NCBI RefSeq assembly: GCF_022095675.1
Contig: NZ_JAHYSG010000022.1
Location: 1 to 64,000, forward strand
Origin: Dactylosporangium sp. AC04546
GTDB lineage: Bacteria; Actinomycetota; Actinomycetes; Mycobacteriales; Micromonosporaceae
Reading direction: 5' to 3'
DNA length: 64,000 bases
The notes below the pieces were generated by a model. That model saw only the letters and a list, made by a program, of their open reading frames with translations, was not told the DNA's origin and did not search any database. The translations under genes and the position numbers were made by a program. This document shows, in pieces, positions 28,084-36,752 of the stretch (position 1 is its first letter; each line of letters begins with the position of its first letter).

Positions 28084-28087
28084 GCCT

Positions 28088-28759
28088 TCAGGGTACGGGT
28101 GCGGCACCAGGTGTCGGCAGTTCCTCGACCCGGCCGGTCGGCCAGTCCACTGCCCATCCACCGAGTTCCAGCAGCGTAGACAGCACGCCGGCGGTGAAAC
28201 CCCACACCAACATGTCGTGTATCCGAAACGCCGGGCCGATCCAGCCGCTGGGATGGCGCAGGCGCAGGCGGTGCGCCGGGTCGACCAGGTCGCGGATCGG
28301 CAGCCGCTCGACCCGGGCCACCTCGGCCGGGTCGGCCGGGCCGACCGGGTGTGGCGTGCGCCACCAGGCGAGCACCGGCGTGACCAGGAAGTTGCTCACC
28401 GGGATCCACAGCGTGGGCAGGGTCGCGACGACCTCGACCGTGCGCGGGTCGAGCCCGACCTCCTCCTCCGCCTCGCGCAGCGCGCACGCGATCGTGTCGG
28501 CGTCGCCGGGGTCGACCGCGCCGCCCGGGAACGCCGGCTGGCCGGCGTGGTTGCGCATCGTGGCGGCGCGCTGGAGGACGAGGATGTCCGGACCCGACTC
28601 GGGCTGCTCGCCGAAGAGGATGAGCACGGCACTCTGCCTGCGGCCCTCGCCGTCGGGCGTCGGCAGGCGCGTGAACTCGGCGGCCTCGGCGTGGCGCACC
28701 TGCGTGAGCAGGGGCTCGAACCAGCCGGGCAGGTCCGCGGGCGGCTCGGGATCGGTCAC
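28088..28759 (-). CDS. NUDIX hydrolase (CoA pyrophosphatase-like)
   Basis: A 223-residue NUDIX hydrolase with the Nudix box GGAVDPGD followed by REAEEEVGL, preceded by a conserved RNHAGQPAFPGG segment. That preceding signature (related to the UPF0035 motif) is typical of CoA diphosphatases, so hydrolysis of CoA or a derivative is the likely reaction. The GTG start has a good Shine-Dalgarno (AGGGGG about 5 nt upstream). It lies between the TlpA-like gene and marP in the conserved order nth-tlpA-nudix-marP. Confidence 0.9.
   Translation of the reverse strand: MTDPEPPADLPGWFEPLLTQVRHAEAAEFTRLPTPDGEGRRQSAVLILFGEQPESGPDILVLQRAATMRNHAGQPAFPGGAVDPGDADTIACALREAEEEVGLDPRTVEVVATLPTLWIPVSNFLVTPVLAWWRTPHPVGPADPAEVARVERLPIRDLVDPAHRLRLRHPSGWIGPAFRIHDMLVWGFTAGVLSTLLELGGWAVDWPTGRVEELPTPGAAPVP
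28090..28095 (-). promoter_or_regulatory. Possible -10 box (TACCCT) before marP
   Basis: TACCCT with a 6-nt gap to the marP GTG at 28083, overlapping the NUDIX stop. The gap contains GAAGG, which could instead act as a weak ribosome binding site, so this one is ambiguous. Confidence 0.3.
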
Positions 28760-28781
28760 AAGACCCCCTTCGCGATTTCGA

Positions 28782-29402
28782 TCATGAGGGTACCGCCACG
28801 CCGAGGTGCTGTTTGGTGAGCGCGCGCAGCTCGGCCTCGTTCAGGGCCGGCCCCTGGTACGCGTGCGCGATGCGCCCGTCGGCGGTGATGAAAAGGGTCA
28901 CCGGCAGGTTGACCAGGGCCTTGTCGACGAGCGGGCTGGCCGCGATGGCGAACTGCTGGCCCGGGTCCTCGATCATCGGGAAGGTCAGGTTCAGCTGCTC
29001 GATCACCGACTGGGCCCACTCGTGACGGTCCTTGGTGACGATGCCCACGACCCGCACCTGGCCGGCGCCGGCCGTCGCGACGCGCTGGATCACCGGCAGC
29101 TCGGTCTTGCAGGGCCCGCACCACGACGCCCACAGGTTCACGATCGTCGGAGCGCCGCCGAGGTCGGCGACCGAGGTCCAGCGGCCGCCCGCGAAGCACT
29201 GGAGCGCCATCGCGGGCAGCGCCGGCCCGGACGACGGCGGGGCGGCGGAGGCGGCCGGCGACGCGGGCGGCTCGATGCAGCGGGGGCCGGTCGGCGCGGC
29301 CGTCGGCGCCGGGTCGGGCGAGTCGATCCCCCGGGTGCAGCCGGCCAGGGCGAAGAGCGCGGCTGCCAGCAGTACCGTGGCCGCAGCGGAGAACCGCGTC
29401 AC
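28782..29402 (-). CDS. TlpA-like thiol-disulfide lipoprotein
   Basis: A 206-residue membrane-attached thioredoxin-fold protein. A signal peptide with lipobox LAGC places the lipidated Cys near residue 22. The redox motif WCGPC lies near residue 94 in [15 protein letters not shown], and a cis-Pro region (NLPVTLFI) is present. It should reduce or exchange disulfides in exported proteins. The GTG at 29402 overlaps the nth stop by 4 nt (GTGA), so it is translationally coupled to nth. The same nth-tlpA-nudix-marP order occurs around Rv3671c-Rv3674c. Confidence 0.92.
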   Translation of the reverse strand: MTRFSAAATVLLAAALFALAGCTRGIDSPDPAPTAAPTGPRCIEPPASPAASAAPPSSGPALPAMALQCFAGGRWTSVADLGGAPTIVNLWASWCGPCKTELPVIQRVATAGAGQVRVVGIVTKDRHEWAQSVIEQLNLTFPMIEDPGQQFAIAASPLVDKALVNLPVTLFITADGRIAHAYQGPALNEAELRALTKQHLGVAVPS

Positions 29403-30124
29403 GACGCCAGCGCCAATTCGGCCAGCTCGTGCGCGCGCGGGCCCTTGAGCAGGGAGATCGCCGTTTCGACGTCGGTCGGGCCGATGCCGTACGACGGGCA
29501 GTCCTTCCGCAGCGTGCAGGCCCCGCAGGCGGGTTTGCGGGCGTGACACACGCGCCGGCCGTGGAAGATCACGCGGTGGGACAGCATCGTCCAGTCGCGG
29601 GGCTCGATGAGCGCGGCGATGGCGAACTCGATCTTCACCGGGTCGGACTCCGTGGTCCACGCCCACCGCTGGGTCAGCCGCTGGAAGTGGGTGTCGACGG
29701 TGATGCCCGGGACGTCGAACGCGTTGCCGAGGATGACGTTGGCGGTCTTGCGCCCGATGCCGGGCAGCGCGACGAGCTCGGTGAGCGTCCCCGGCACCTC
29801 CCCGTCGTGCCGCTCCACGAGGGCCTGACCCAGCTTGATCAGTGAGTCGGTCTTGTTCCGGAAGAAGCCGGTGGGCCGGATGAGCTCTTCCATCTCCATC
29901 CGGTCGGCGGCGGCGTACGCGGCCGCGTCCGGATAGCGGGCGAACAGCTTCGGCGTCACCTGGTTGACCCGCTCGTCCGTGCACTGGGCCGAGAGGATCG
30001 TGGCGACGGCGAGCTCGAGCGGCGTGGTGAAGTCGAGCTCGCAGTGCGCGTCGGGGTGGATCGTCGCGAGCGCGCGCCCCATCCGGCGCGCGCGTCGCTT
30101 CAATCCCAGCGCGGTCTCGGTCAC
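29399..30124 (-). CDS. nth: Endonuclease III
   Basis: Bifunctional DNA glycosylase/AP lyase for oxidised pyrimidines, 241 residues. It has the helix-hairpin-helix [14 protein letters not shown] with the catalytic Lys in its usual place, the catalytic Asp in TVDTHFQRL, and a C-terminal [4Fe-4S] cluster motif with four cysteines ([17 protein letters not shown]). The GTG at 30124 gives the expected N-terminus and is preceded by TATTGT at a 6-nt gap; an internal ATG lies 15 codons later. It leads the nth-tlpA-nudix-marP run. Confidence 0.96.
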   Translation of the reverse strand: MTETALGLKRRARRMGRALATIHPDAHCELDFTTPLELAVATILSAQCTDERVNQVTPKLFARYPDAAAYAAADRMEMEELIRPTGFFRNKTDSLIKLGQALVERHDGEVPGTLTELVALPGIGRKTANVILGNAFDVPGITVDTHFQRLTQRWAWTTESDPVKIEFAIAALIEPRDWTMLSHRVIFHGRRVCHARKPACGACTLRKDCPSYGIGPTDVETAISLLKGPRAHELAELALAS

Positions 30125-30130
30125 GCACCG

Positions 30131-30136
30131 ACAATA
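30131..30136 (-). promoter_or_regulatory. Predicted -10 box (TATTGT), leaderless start of nth
   Basis: TATTGT on the minus strand with a 6-nt gap to the GTG at 30124; no Shine-Dalgarno is visible. Confidence 0.55.
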
Positions 30137-30179
30137 CGTCGGCGTGCCGGCGGGCCCGACCGAGCGGCCCGCCGTCTCG

Positions 30180-32429
30180 CTAACCGCCAGCTGGCGGGGT
30201 GATCGTGCCGTCCGCCGCGATCTTCGGTCCGGTGGTCGGGAAGTCCTGCTTCGTGAGGTTCGAGACCATCGGGATGGCCTGCTTCTTCGGGTCGGGCCTG
30301 GGTAGGCCGGGCGCGACCATGTACGTGGCGGTGAGCGAGCCGCCCTTCCAGGTCCCGTCACCTGCGAGCTGCACCTTCAGCACGCCACCGACGCCGACCA
30401 CGCCGTTGTAGCTCAGTGCCCGGTAGCCGGCGAAGTTGCCCAGGCTGTAGGCGATCAGCCGGCCCTTGTAGAACTCCATCCCGCGCATGACGTGCGGGCC
30501 GTGGCCGACGACCAGGTCGGCGCCGGCGTCGATGACCGTGTGGGCGAACGCGATCGTGTCGCAGCGGTTCTCGCCGAGGAAGTACTCCGTACCGGGCTTC
30601 GTGCGGGTCTTGTCGGAGCCCTCGGCGCCCTGGTGGACCTGCACGACGACCAGGTCGGCCTTCCCGGCCGCCTCCTTGATGATCTTGCTCGCGCCGTCGA
30701 GGTCGCTGCACAGGTTCGACCACTTGTACGACGCGAAGCCGACCACGGCGATCTTGACGCCCTTGACGTCGGCGACCGAGATCATGCCCGGCCAGCCGGT
30801 GTACTTGATGCCGGCACCGTCGAGGGCCTTCTGGGAGTTCTTGTACCCCTGTTCACCGAAGTCGTAGGCGTGGTTGTTCGCCATCGTCATCATCATGAAC
30901 CCGGCGTCCTTGAGGTTGTTCACGTACGACGGCGGGGTCCGGAAGGCGAAACAGGTCTTGCCGGCGGACTCGGCCGAGCACTTCCCGACGCCGGTGTCGT
31001 CCGTCAGCGTCTGCTCCAGGTTGCCCATCTGGAAGTCGGCGACCAGGAACTCTTTGACCGGGTCGAAGAAGCCCTTGCCGCTGTCGGGCGGCAGGCCGTT
31101 GGGCGCCATGCCCATGACGATGTCGCCGGTGGCCGTCATCGTGATGCCCTCGGCCGGCCCGGGCACACCCGCCGCGGCCGGCGAGCCGTTCGGAGATCCG
31201 GAGGTACCGCCGGCCGCCTGCGGCTGGCCGGACGTCGCGCTGCTGGACGGCTTCGGGTCGTCGTTGCCGCCGAGCAGGGTGGCTGCGCCGGCCGTGCCCG
31301 CGCCCACCACGAGGACGGCGACCACGCCGAGCAGGATCGCGGTGCGGCGGCGACCGCCGCGGCCCTCGGGCGGGGCCTCGCCGGGGAGGGGGAGCTTACG
31401 CCGGCCGGCGCGCTCCTCGGGCTGGTACGCCTGGGCCGCGTACAGGTCCTCCGGCCGCGCCGGGCCGGGGATGGGGTCGCGGGAGCCGCCGTACAGCGGT
31501 CCGGACCCCTCGCCGCCGCGGCCGAAGACGGAGCCGGTGGAGTCGCGGCCGTAGAGGGGGCCGGTGGAGTCGCCGCGCCCGTACCCCGGGCCGGTCGGGT
31601 CTCCGGGGCCGAACATGGGGCCGGTCGAGTCGCCTCGGCCGTAGGCGGGGCCGGCCGGCTCGAAGCCGCCTCGGCCCGGGCCGGGCTCCGCACCGAAGCC
31701 GCCACCGAAGCCCGGGCCACCAGCGCCCGCGTCGGGGCCGAAGCCACCACGACCGGAGCCGGGCTGCCCGACCGGCGGCTCCGCGCCGAAGCCGCCACCG
31801 AAGCCCGGGCCACCAGCGTCGGGGCCGAAGCCACCACGACCGGAGCCGGGCTGGCCGACCGGCGGCTCCGCGCCGAAGCCGCCGCTGTAGGCCGGGCCAC
31901 CGGCGCCCGCGTCGGGGCCGAAGCCACCACGGCCGGAGCCGGGCCCGCCAGCCGCCGGCTCCGCGCCGAAGCCGCCGCCGTAGGCCGGGCCGTCCTGGGG
32001 CGGAGTGCCGAAAGCGGGGCCTGAGGCCGGGCCGCCGAAGGTCCGACCGCCCGGAGGCGGGCCGTCGAAGGCTGGGCCGGCGGAGGGTGGGCCCGGCGGG
32101 ACGGATGCGCCGCCGTAGACCGAGCCGGTGGCGTCGCGCGGGCCTCCGACGGGGCCGGTGGGGTCGCGCTGGACGCTGCCGAAGGCGCCGGTGCCACCGA
32201 CCCGGGCGCGGCCCGAGGAGGCGCTGCCCGGCGGTGAGCCTGGCGGCTGAGCGCCGAACGCGCCCGTCGCCTCGGCCGCCGCGGGTGGCGGAGGAGAATA
32301 GGAAGAGGGCCGGGCGTAACCCTGCGCACCCCGGGCCGGTTGCTCCGGTGGAGGGGTGCCTGAGCCGGTCCGGTCGTCGCCGTCGGCCGGTTCATCCGGC
32401 CAACGCGAAGGGCCGCCGTATACCGTCAT
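30180..32429 (-). CDS. CapA-family (PGA_cap) protein with Gly/Pro-rich repeat N-terminus
   Basis: A 749-residue protein in three parts. Residues 1-360 are cytoplasmic low-complexity Gly/Pro, including four repeats of about 30 residues with core [10 protein letters not shown] and GGFGAEP. One membrane helix follows (about 378-400, [16 protein letters not shown]). Residues 450-749 are an extracytoplasmic CapA/poly-gamma-glutamate-synthesis domain of metallophosphatase type, with [30 protein letters not shown] and [11 protein letters not shown]. The enzyme's substrate is unknown. The ATG at 32429 has GGAGAG upstream. It is divergent from crp. Confidence 0.85.
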   Translation of the reverse strand: MTVYGGPSRWPDEPADGDDRTGSGTPPPEQPARGAQGYARPSSYSPPPPAAAEATGAFGAQPPGSPPGSASSGRARVGGTGAFGSVQRDPTGPVGGPRDATGSVYGGASVPPGPPSAGPAFDGPPPGGRTFGGPASGPAFGTPPQDGPAYGGGFGAEPAAGGPGSGRGGFGPDAGAGGPAYSGGFGAEPPVGQPGSGRGGFGPDAGGPGFGGGFGAEPPVGQPGSGRGGFGPDAGAGGPGFGGGFGAEPGPGRGGFEPAGPAYGRGDSTGPMFGPGDPTGPGYGRGDSTGPLYGRDSTGSVFGRGGEGSGPLYGGSRDPIPGPARPEDLYAAQAYQPEERAGRRKLPLPGEAPPEGRGGRRRTAILLGVVAVLVVGAGTAGAATLLGGNDDPKPSSSATSGQPQAAGGTSGSPNGSPAAAGVPGPAEGITMTATGDIVMGMAPNGLPPDSGKGFFDPVKEFLVADFQMGNLEQTLTDDTGVGKCSAESAGKTCFAFRTPPSYVNNLKDAGFMMMTMANNHAYDFGEQGYKNSQKALDGAGIKYTGWPGMISVADVKGVKIAVVGFASYKWSNLCSDLDGASKIIKEAAGKADLVVVQVHQGAEGSDKTRTKPGTEYFLGENRCDTIAFAHTVIDAGADLVVGHGPHVMRGMEFYKGRLIAYSLGNFAGYRALSYNGVVGVGGVLKVQLAGDGTWKGGSLTATYMVAPGLPRPDPKKQAIPMVSNLTKQDFPTTGPKIAADGTITPPAGG
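31685..32000 (-). repeat. Tandem 87-93 bp coding repeats
   Basis: Repeated units within the CapA-family gene, marked by GGCTCCGC(G/A)CCGAAGCC at 31683, 31776, 31863 and 31956 (spacing 93, 87 and 93 bases). They encode 31- or 29-residue Gly-rich repeats and keep the reading frame. Confidence 0.85.
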
Positions 32430-32651
32430 GCGATCTCTCCACCCCATACGCGGTCGCCATCACCGTGCCCCGCGCAACATATCGCACCTTCGCGACCCCG
32501 CATCGAGCCGAATCCAGAACAGGGGTTGCGCAGGTCGCCCGGTACTGTCAGCATCCCGCCCGACGGTCACCGGACGGCTTCATGTGCATAAACTGGCGTT
32601 CGCGCGATCGCTCAAGAGCGGGTGGAGCGCCGATGATTCGAGGTGGACGCG

Positions 32652-33329
32652 ATGGACGAGGTATTGGCACGGAGCGGCATCTTCCAAGGGGTCGAGCCCG
32701 AGGCTGCGGAATCCCTCGCCAAGGAGATGGAGACGATCGACCTGCGCAAGGGCGAGATCGTCTTCAGTGAGGGCGAGCCCGGCGACAGCCTGTACATCGT
32801 GCTGTCCGGCAAGATCAAGGTCGGTCGCCGCGCCGCCGACGGGCGGCAGAACCTCATCGCCGTGATGGGGCCCAGTGACATGGTCGGCGAGCTGTCGCTG
32901 TTCGACCCGGGTCCGCGCACGGCCACGGCCACCGCCGTGCTCGACACGCGCCTGGCCCGGCTGCGCAAGCAGGCCCTGCGTCCCTGGCTGACCAACCGGC
33001 CGGAGATCGCCGAGCAGCTCCTGCGCGTGCTGGCCCGCCGCCTGCGTCGCACCAACGACTCACTGGCCGACCTGATCTTCACCGACGTCCCCGGCCGTGT
33101 GGCGAAGACGCTGCTGCAGATGGCCGGCCGGTTCGGCACCCGCGACGGCGGCGTCCTGCGGGTCAACCACGACCTGACCCAGGAGGAGATGGCCCAGCTC
33201 GTCGGCGCCTCGCGCGAGACGGTCAACAAGGCCCTCGCCGACTTCGCCTCCCGCGGCTGGCTCCGCCTCGACGGCAAGAGCGTGATCATCATGGACCCCG
33301 AGCGCCTGGCCCGCCGCGCGCGCGTCTGA
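32652..33329 (+). CDS. crp: cAMP receptor protein family regulator
   Basis: A 225-residue Crp/Fnr regulator. The cyclic-nucleotide domain (about 10-120) contains [17 protein letters not shown] with the phosphate-binding Arg. The C-terminal winged helix (about 150-215) has [21 protein letters not shown] as the recognition region. This sequence type is the highly conserved actinobacterial Crp (Rv3676/SCO3571-like). The ATG at 32652 is preferred over the GTG three codons earlier because GAGGTGG sits at a good distance. It is divergent from the CapA-family gene. A large cyclase at 58094 could supply cAMP. Confidence 0.95.
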   Translation: MDEVLARSGIFQGVEPEAAESLAKEMETIDLRKGEIVFSEGEPGDSLYIVLSGKIKVGRRAADGRQNLIAVMGPSDMVGELSLFDPGPRTATATAVLDTRLARLRKQALRPWLTNRPEIAEQLLRVLARRLRRTNDSLADLIFTDVPGRVAKTLLQMAGRFGTRDGGVLRVNHDLTQEEMAQLVGASRETVNKALADFASRGWLRLDGKSVIIMDPERLARRARV

Positions 33330-33371
33330 ACGAGTCCGCTAGACACCCGCCGGACCGACCGCACGACACCC

Positions 33372-33401
33372 CTGAGCTGTTCCTGAACAAGGACGGCTCA
33401 G
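33372..33401 (+). terminator. Hairpin after crp
   Basis: Inverted repeat CTGAGCTGTTC / GGACGGCTCAG with about 11 paired bases (two G-T) and an 8-nt loop, 43 nt after the crp stop. No T-run follows, so termination is only probable. Confidence 0.45.
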
Positions 33402-33411
33402 CCTGGCCCGA

Positions 33412-33437
33412 AAAAAATCAGTCTTGACTGTTTGTTT
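33412..33437 (+). promoter_or_regulatory. Palindromic operator overlapping a TTGACT -35 box
   Basis: A 26-bp imperfect palindrome, 11 of 13 pairs matching, with the core CAGTCTTGACTG at 33419-33430. It contains TTGACT (33424-33429), a good -35; a weak -10 (CAAGCT, 33448-33453) is 18 nt downstream. Position and symmetry fit an operator for the TetR regulator encoded at 33582. Confidence 0.5.
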
Positions 33438-33442
33438 CGGAA

Positions 33443-33544
33443 GAGCGCAAGCTGAGCGAGAGCGCACGCTGAGCAACGGGCGCACGCTGGGCGAGGGCGC
33501 AAGCTGAGTGAGGGCCTACCCGGGGCGAGAGCCACGCTGAGCGA
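33443..33544 (+). repeat. Six degenerate 17-bp tandem repeats in the TetR leader
   Basis: Consecutive units of 16-18 bases with consensus near GRGCGCACGCTGAGCGA, starting at 33443, 33460, 33478, 33495, 33512 and 33529; the fifth is most diverged. The unit length is not a multiple of three, so it is not coding. Confidence 0.7.
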
Positions 33545-33581
33545 TGGCGACGATGGCGGGCAGATCGGAGCGGGGCCGCAG

Positions 33582-34253
33582 GTGAACGAGATGACCGCGG
33601 GGCGCGCAGCGGAGGAGCACCGCAGCCGCAGGCAGGCGCAGCCCGGTCCCACCACCGCCGTGCGGGAGCCGCAGCAGGACCGCAGCCGGGCCACCCAGCA
33701 GCGGCTGCTGGAGGCGACCGTCGAGTGCCTCTACCGGTACGGCTGGTCAGGCGCCACCACCACCGTCATCGCCGAGCGGGCGGGCGTCTCGCGCGGCGCC
33801 CAGCTGCACCACTACCCCACCCGCGCGGCCCTCGTGCTCGCCGCCGTGCAGCACCTCGCCGAACGGCGCGCGGAGGAGATCCGGGCCGAGGCCGCCAACC
33901 TCGCCGCCGGCCTCACCCGGACCGAGCGGGTCGACCAGGTCATCGACCTGCTCGCCGCCGCGTTCACCGGGCCGCTGTTCGTCGCGGCGCTGGAGGTCTG
34001 GGTCGCCGCCCGCACCGACCCGGAACTGCGCGACGCACTGGTACCCCTGGAAGCCCTCGTCGGCCGCGAGATGCACCGCCTCACCGTCGAAGTCCTCCAG
34101 GCCGACGAGTCGAAGCCGGGCGTCCGCGAGGCGGTACAGGCGACGCTCGATCTCCTGCGTGGGCTCGGCGTCGCCAACCTGCTCACCGACGACACCCCGC
34201 GGCGCAACCAGCTCCTCGCCACCTGGAAGCAGCAGCTAGCAACCCACCTGTAA
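33582..34253 (+). CDS. TetR-family transcriptional regulator
   Basis: A 223-residue regulator. The TetR_N helix-turn-helix spans about residues 30-80 (TQQRLLEATVECLYRYGWSG, then ERAGVSRGAQLHHYPTRAAL), followed by an all-helical ligand domain. It begins at GTG 33582 after an extended, repeat-bearing leader and heads a run of seven same-strand genes with almost no gaps. It therefore probably controls its own operon in response to an acyl-CoA or terpenoid intermediate. A palindrome at 33412-33437 is a candidate operator. Confidence 0.9.
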   Translation: MNEMTAGRAAEEHRSRRQAQPGPTTAVREPQQDRSRATQQRLLEATVECLYRYGWSGATTTVIAERAGVSRGAQLHHYPTRAALVLAAVQHLAERRAEEIRAEAANLAAGLTRTERVDQVIDLLAAAFTGPLFVAALEVWVAARTDPELRDALVPLEALVGREMHRLTVEVLQADESKPGVREAVQATLDLLRGLGVANLLTDDTPRRNQLLATWKQQLATHL

Positions 34254-34267
34254 GGGGAACACCGCCG

Positions 34268-35053
34268 ATGGCAACGCTGCCCGAAGTGCTCGCCGACCTG
34301 GAAGCGGAGTCGGCCGCGCTCGACCGCCTGGTCAGCGCGCTGCCCGTCGAGGACTGGAGCCGCCCGACGCCGGCACCCGGCTGGACGATCGCCCACCAGA
34401 TCTCGCACCTGCACTGGACCGACTCGGTCGCCGCGCTCGCGGCCACCGACCCGGCGGGGTTCATCGCGAAACTGAGCGAGGTCGATGATCCCTACCGCCT
34501 GGTGGACCAGACGGCTGCGGAAGGCGTCGCCCCGCCGGCCGAGCTGCTGGCCAAGTGGCGGGCCGGCCGGGTCGCGCTTATCAAGGCGCTGAGCAACGTC
34601 CCAGAAAAAGAGAAGCTGCCCTGGTTCGGCGTCGCGATGTCGCCCCTGTCCAGCGCCACCGGCCGCATGATGGAGACCTGGGCGCACGGCCGGGACATCG
34701 CCGAGACGATCGGCGCCGACGAACACCTGCGACCCACCGACCGGCTGCGACACGTCGTCTTCCTGGGGTACCGAACGATCGCCCACAGCTTCGTCATGCA
34801 CGGCCGCGCCGAGCCGCGGCAGCCGTTCCGCGTCGAGCTGTCGACCGCCGGCGGCGACCTGTGGACGTTCGGCCCCGAGGACGCGCCGAACCGCGTCACC
34901 GGCCCCGTGCTCGACTTCTGCCTGCTGGTCACCCAGCGCCGCCACCCGGCCGACCTCGCGCTCCAGGTCACCGGCGACGAGGCCCGCGAGTGGACGACGG
35001 TCGCGCAGGCGTTCGCCGGCCCCCCGGGCGCGAAGCGGGAGCCGAAGCGATGA
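34268..35053 (+). CDS. TIGR03084-family protein (DinB/maleylpyruvate-isomerase-like fold)
   Basis: A 261-residue protein. The N-terminal part (PEVLADLEAESAALDRLV, then PAPGWTIAHQISHLHW) is the mycothiol-dependent maleylpyruvate isomerase/DinB-like helical bundle with a metal-binding His in SHLHWTD. A second conserved part reads TWAHGRDIAETIG and GYRTIAHSF, typical of the TIGR03084 family. Function unproven; it is commonly found beside AtuA and carboxylase genes in actinobacteria. The start is ATG 34268 with an AAGGGGAAC ribosome site. Its stop overlaps the AtuA start (ATGA). Confidence 0.87.
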   Translation: MATLPEVLADLEAESAALDRLVSALPVEDWSRPTPAPGWTIAHQISHLHWTDSVAALAATDPAGFIAKLSEVDDPYRLVDQTAAEGVAPPAELLAKWRAGRVALIKALSNVPEKEKLPWFGVAMSPLSSATGRMMETWAHGRDIAETIGADEHLRPTDRLRHVVFLGYRTIAHSFVMHGRAEPRQPFRVELSTAGGDLWTFGPEDAPNRVTGPVLDFCLLVTQRRHPADLALQVTGDEAREWTTVAQAFAGPPGAKREPKR

Positions 35054-36672
35054 TCAGGATCGGCAACGCCTCCGGCTTCTACGGCGACCGAGCGTCCGCC
35101 TGGCAGGAGATGCTCGACGGCGGCGAGCTCGACGTCCTCACCGGCGACTACCTGGCCGAGCTCACCATGCTCATCCTCGGCCGCGACCTGATGAAGGACC
35201 CCTCGACCGGCTACGCCAAGACGTTCCTCCGCCAGCTGGAGGGCATCCTCGAGACGGCCCTCGCCAAGGGCACCCGGATCGTCACCAACGCCGGCGGGCT
35301 CAACCCGGAGGGCCTCGCCACGGCCATCGGGAAGCTCGGCAACGTCAAGGTCGCCCACGTCACCGGCGACCGCGTCGAGGACCCGACGGCGCTGACGGCC
35401 AACGCCTACCTGGGCGCCTTCGGCATCGCCGAGTGCCTCGGGGCGGGCGCCGACATCGTGGTCACCGGCCGCGTCACCGACGCCAGCCTCGTCGTCGGCC
35501 CGGCCATCGCCCACTACAGCTGGACGCGCGACGACCTCGACGCCCTCGCCGGCGCCACCGTCGCCGGCCACATCCTGGAGTGCGGCGCGCAGGCGACGGG
35601 CGGCAACTTCGCCTTCTTCACCGAGCTGCCCGACGGTGGCCGCCGCCCCGGTTTCCCGCTCGCCGAGGTGCGGCCCGACGGCAGCGCCGTGATCACCAAG
35701 CACCCCGGCACCGGCGGCGCGGTCACCGTCGAGACCGTCACCGCCCAGCTGCTCTACGAGATCGGCACGCCGCAGTACCTCGGGCCCGACGTCGTCGCGC
35801 ACTTCGACACCATCCGGCTCAGCCAGGAGGGCCCCGACCGGGTGCTCGTCGCCGGCGTCACGGGCAGCCCGCCGCCGCCCACGCTGAAGGTCGGCGCCAA
35901 CCGGCTCGGCGGCTTCCGCAACACCATGACGTTCGTGCTCTGCGGCCTCCAGATCGAGGAGAAGGCCGCGCTGGTCCGTGCCCAGCTCGAGGACGCGATC
36001 GGCGCCGACGGGCTGGAGTTCGTCCTCGCACGCACCGACCACCCCGACGCCGCGGAGGAGCAGGCGGCGAGCGCGCTGCTGGCGGTACACCTGAAAAGCC
36101 CGGACCAGCGACGGGCCGGACGCACGTTCTCCCAGGCAGCGGTGGAGCTGGCACTGGCGTCCTATCCGGGCCTGACGTTGACCGCCCCGCCCGGCGATGC
36201 CACGCCTTTCGGGGTCTTTTCCCATCATCTGGTTCCTCAGGAGGCCGTCGACCACGTCGCGGTCCTGCCCGACGGGACGCGCCGCCGGATTCCGCCACCA
36301 CCGAGGACCGCGGAGACGCTCAGCCGGCAGACGCCCGCGGGCTCACGAGGCCCGTCGACGACCAGGGCGCCGTTCGGGACGCGGTTCGGCGCGCGGTCGG
36401 GTGACAAGGGCGGCGACGCCAACCTCGGCGTGTGGGCGCGCGATGCGGACGGGTGGGAGTGGCTGCGCGGGTTCGGCGCCGACGAGCTGCGCGAGCTGCT
36501 GCCGGAGACACGCGACCTGACGGTCGAGCGGTACGAGCTGCCCAACCTGCGTGCGGTGAACTTCGTGATCCGCGGCATCCTCGGCCAGGGCGTCGCGGCC
36601 AGCACCCGGTTCGATCCACAGGGCAAGGCGCTCGGCGAGTGGCTGCGATCGAGGATGGTCGACCTCCCGTGA
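35050..36672 (+). CDS. AtuA-family protein (acyclic terpene utilization, DUF1446)
   Basis: A 540-residue AtuA-like protein starting with the family N-terminus IRIGNASGFYGDR. Residues about 1-430 are the DUF1446 part (LTGDYLAELTM, TNAGGLNPEG, VTGRVTDASLV, GAQATGGNF), and about 440-540 are the C-terminal AtuA-like domain (ARSGDKGGDANLGVWA). In Pseudomonas the atu cluster is required for citronellol/geraniol catabolism, but the biochemical role of AtuA itself is not defined. It is coupled to the preceding gene by a 4-nt overlap and followed by an acyl-CoA dehydrogenase and a biotin carboxylase pair, which supports a branched or terpenoid acyl-CoA pathway. Confidence 0.9.
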   Translation: MIRIGNASGFYGDRASAWQEMLDGGELDVLTGDYLAELTMLILGRDLMKDPSTGYAKTFLRQLEGILETALAKGTRIVTNAGGLNPEGLATAIGKLGNVKVAHVTGDRVEDPTALTANAYLGAFGIAECLGAGADIVVTGRVTDASLVVGPAIAHYSWTRDDLDALAGATVAGHILECGAQATGGNFAFFTELPDGGRRPGFPLAEVRPDGSAVITKHPGTGGAVTVETVTAQLLYEIGTPQYLGPDVVAHFDTIRLSQEGPDRVLVAGVTGSPPPPTLKVGANRLGGFRNTMTFVLCGLQIEEKAALVRAQLEDAIGADGLEFVLARTDHPDAAEEQAASALLAVHLKSPDQRRAGRTFSQAAVELALASYPGLTLTAPPGDATPFGVFSHHLVPQEAVDHVAVLPDGTRRRIPPPPRTAETLSRQTPAGSRGPSTTRAPFGTRFGARSGDKGGDANLGVWARDADGWEWLRGFGADELRELLPETRDLTVERYELPNLRAVNFVIRGILGQGVAASTRFDPQGKALGEWLRSRMVDLP

Positions 36673-36752
36673 TCGGTCCGGAGCGAAGCGGAGGGGCCGA
36701 TCACCATGGGCTCAGCTCGGAGGTCAGGCGGCCGGAGCGAAGTGGAGGGCGC
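36671..36752 (+). repeat. Dispersed two-part element, copy A
   Basis: Contains CCGGAGCGAAGCGGAGG at 36678-36694 and again with one change at 36732-36748, with GGGCCGATCACCATGGGCTCAG between. The second half supplies the ribosome binding site for the GTG at 36753. A related copy lies before the gene at 58094. Confidence 0.75.
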
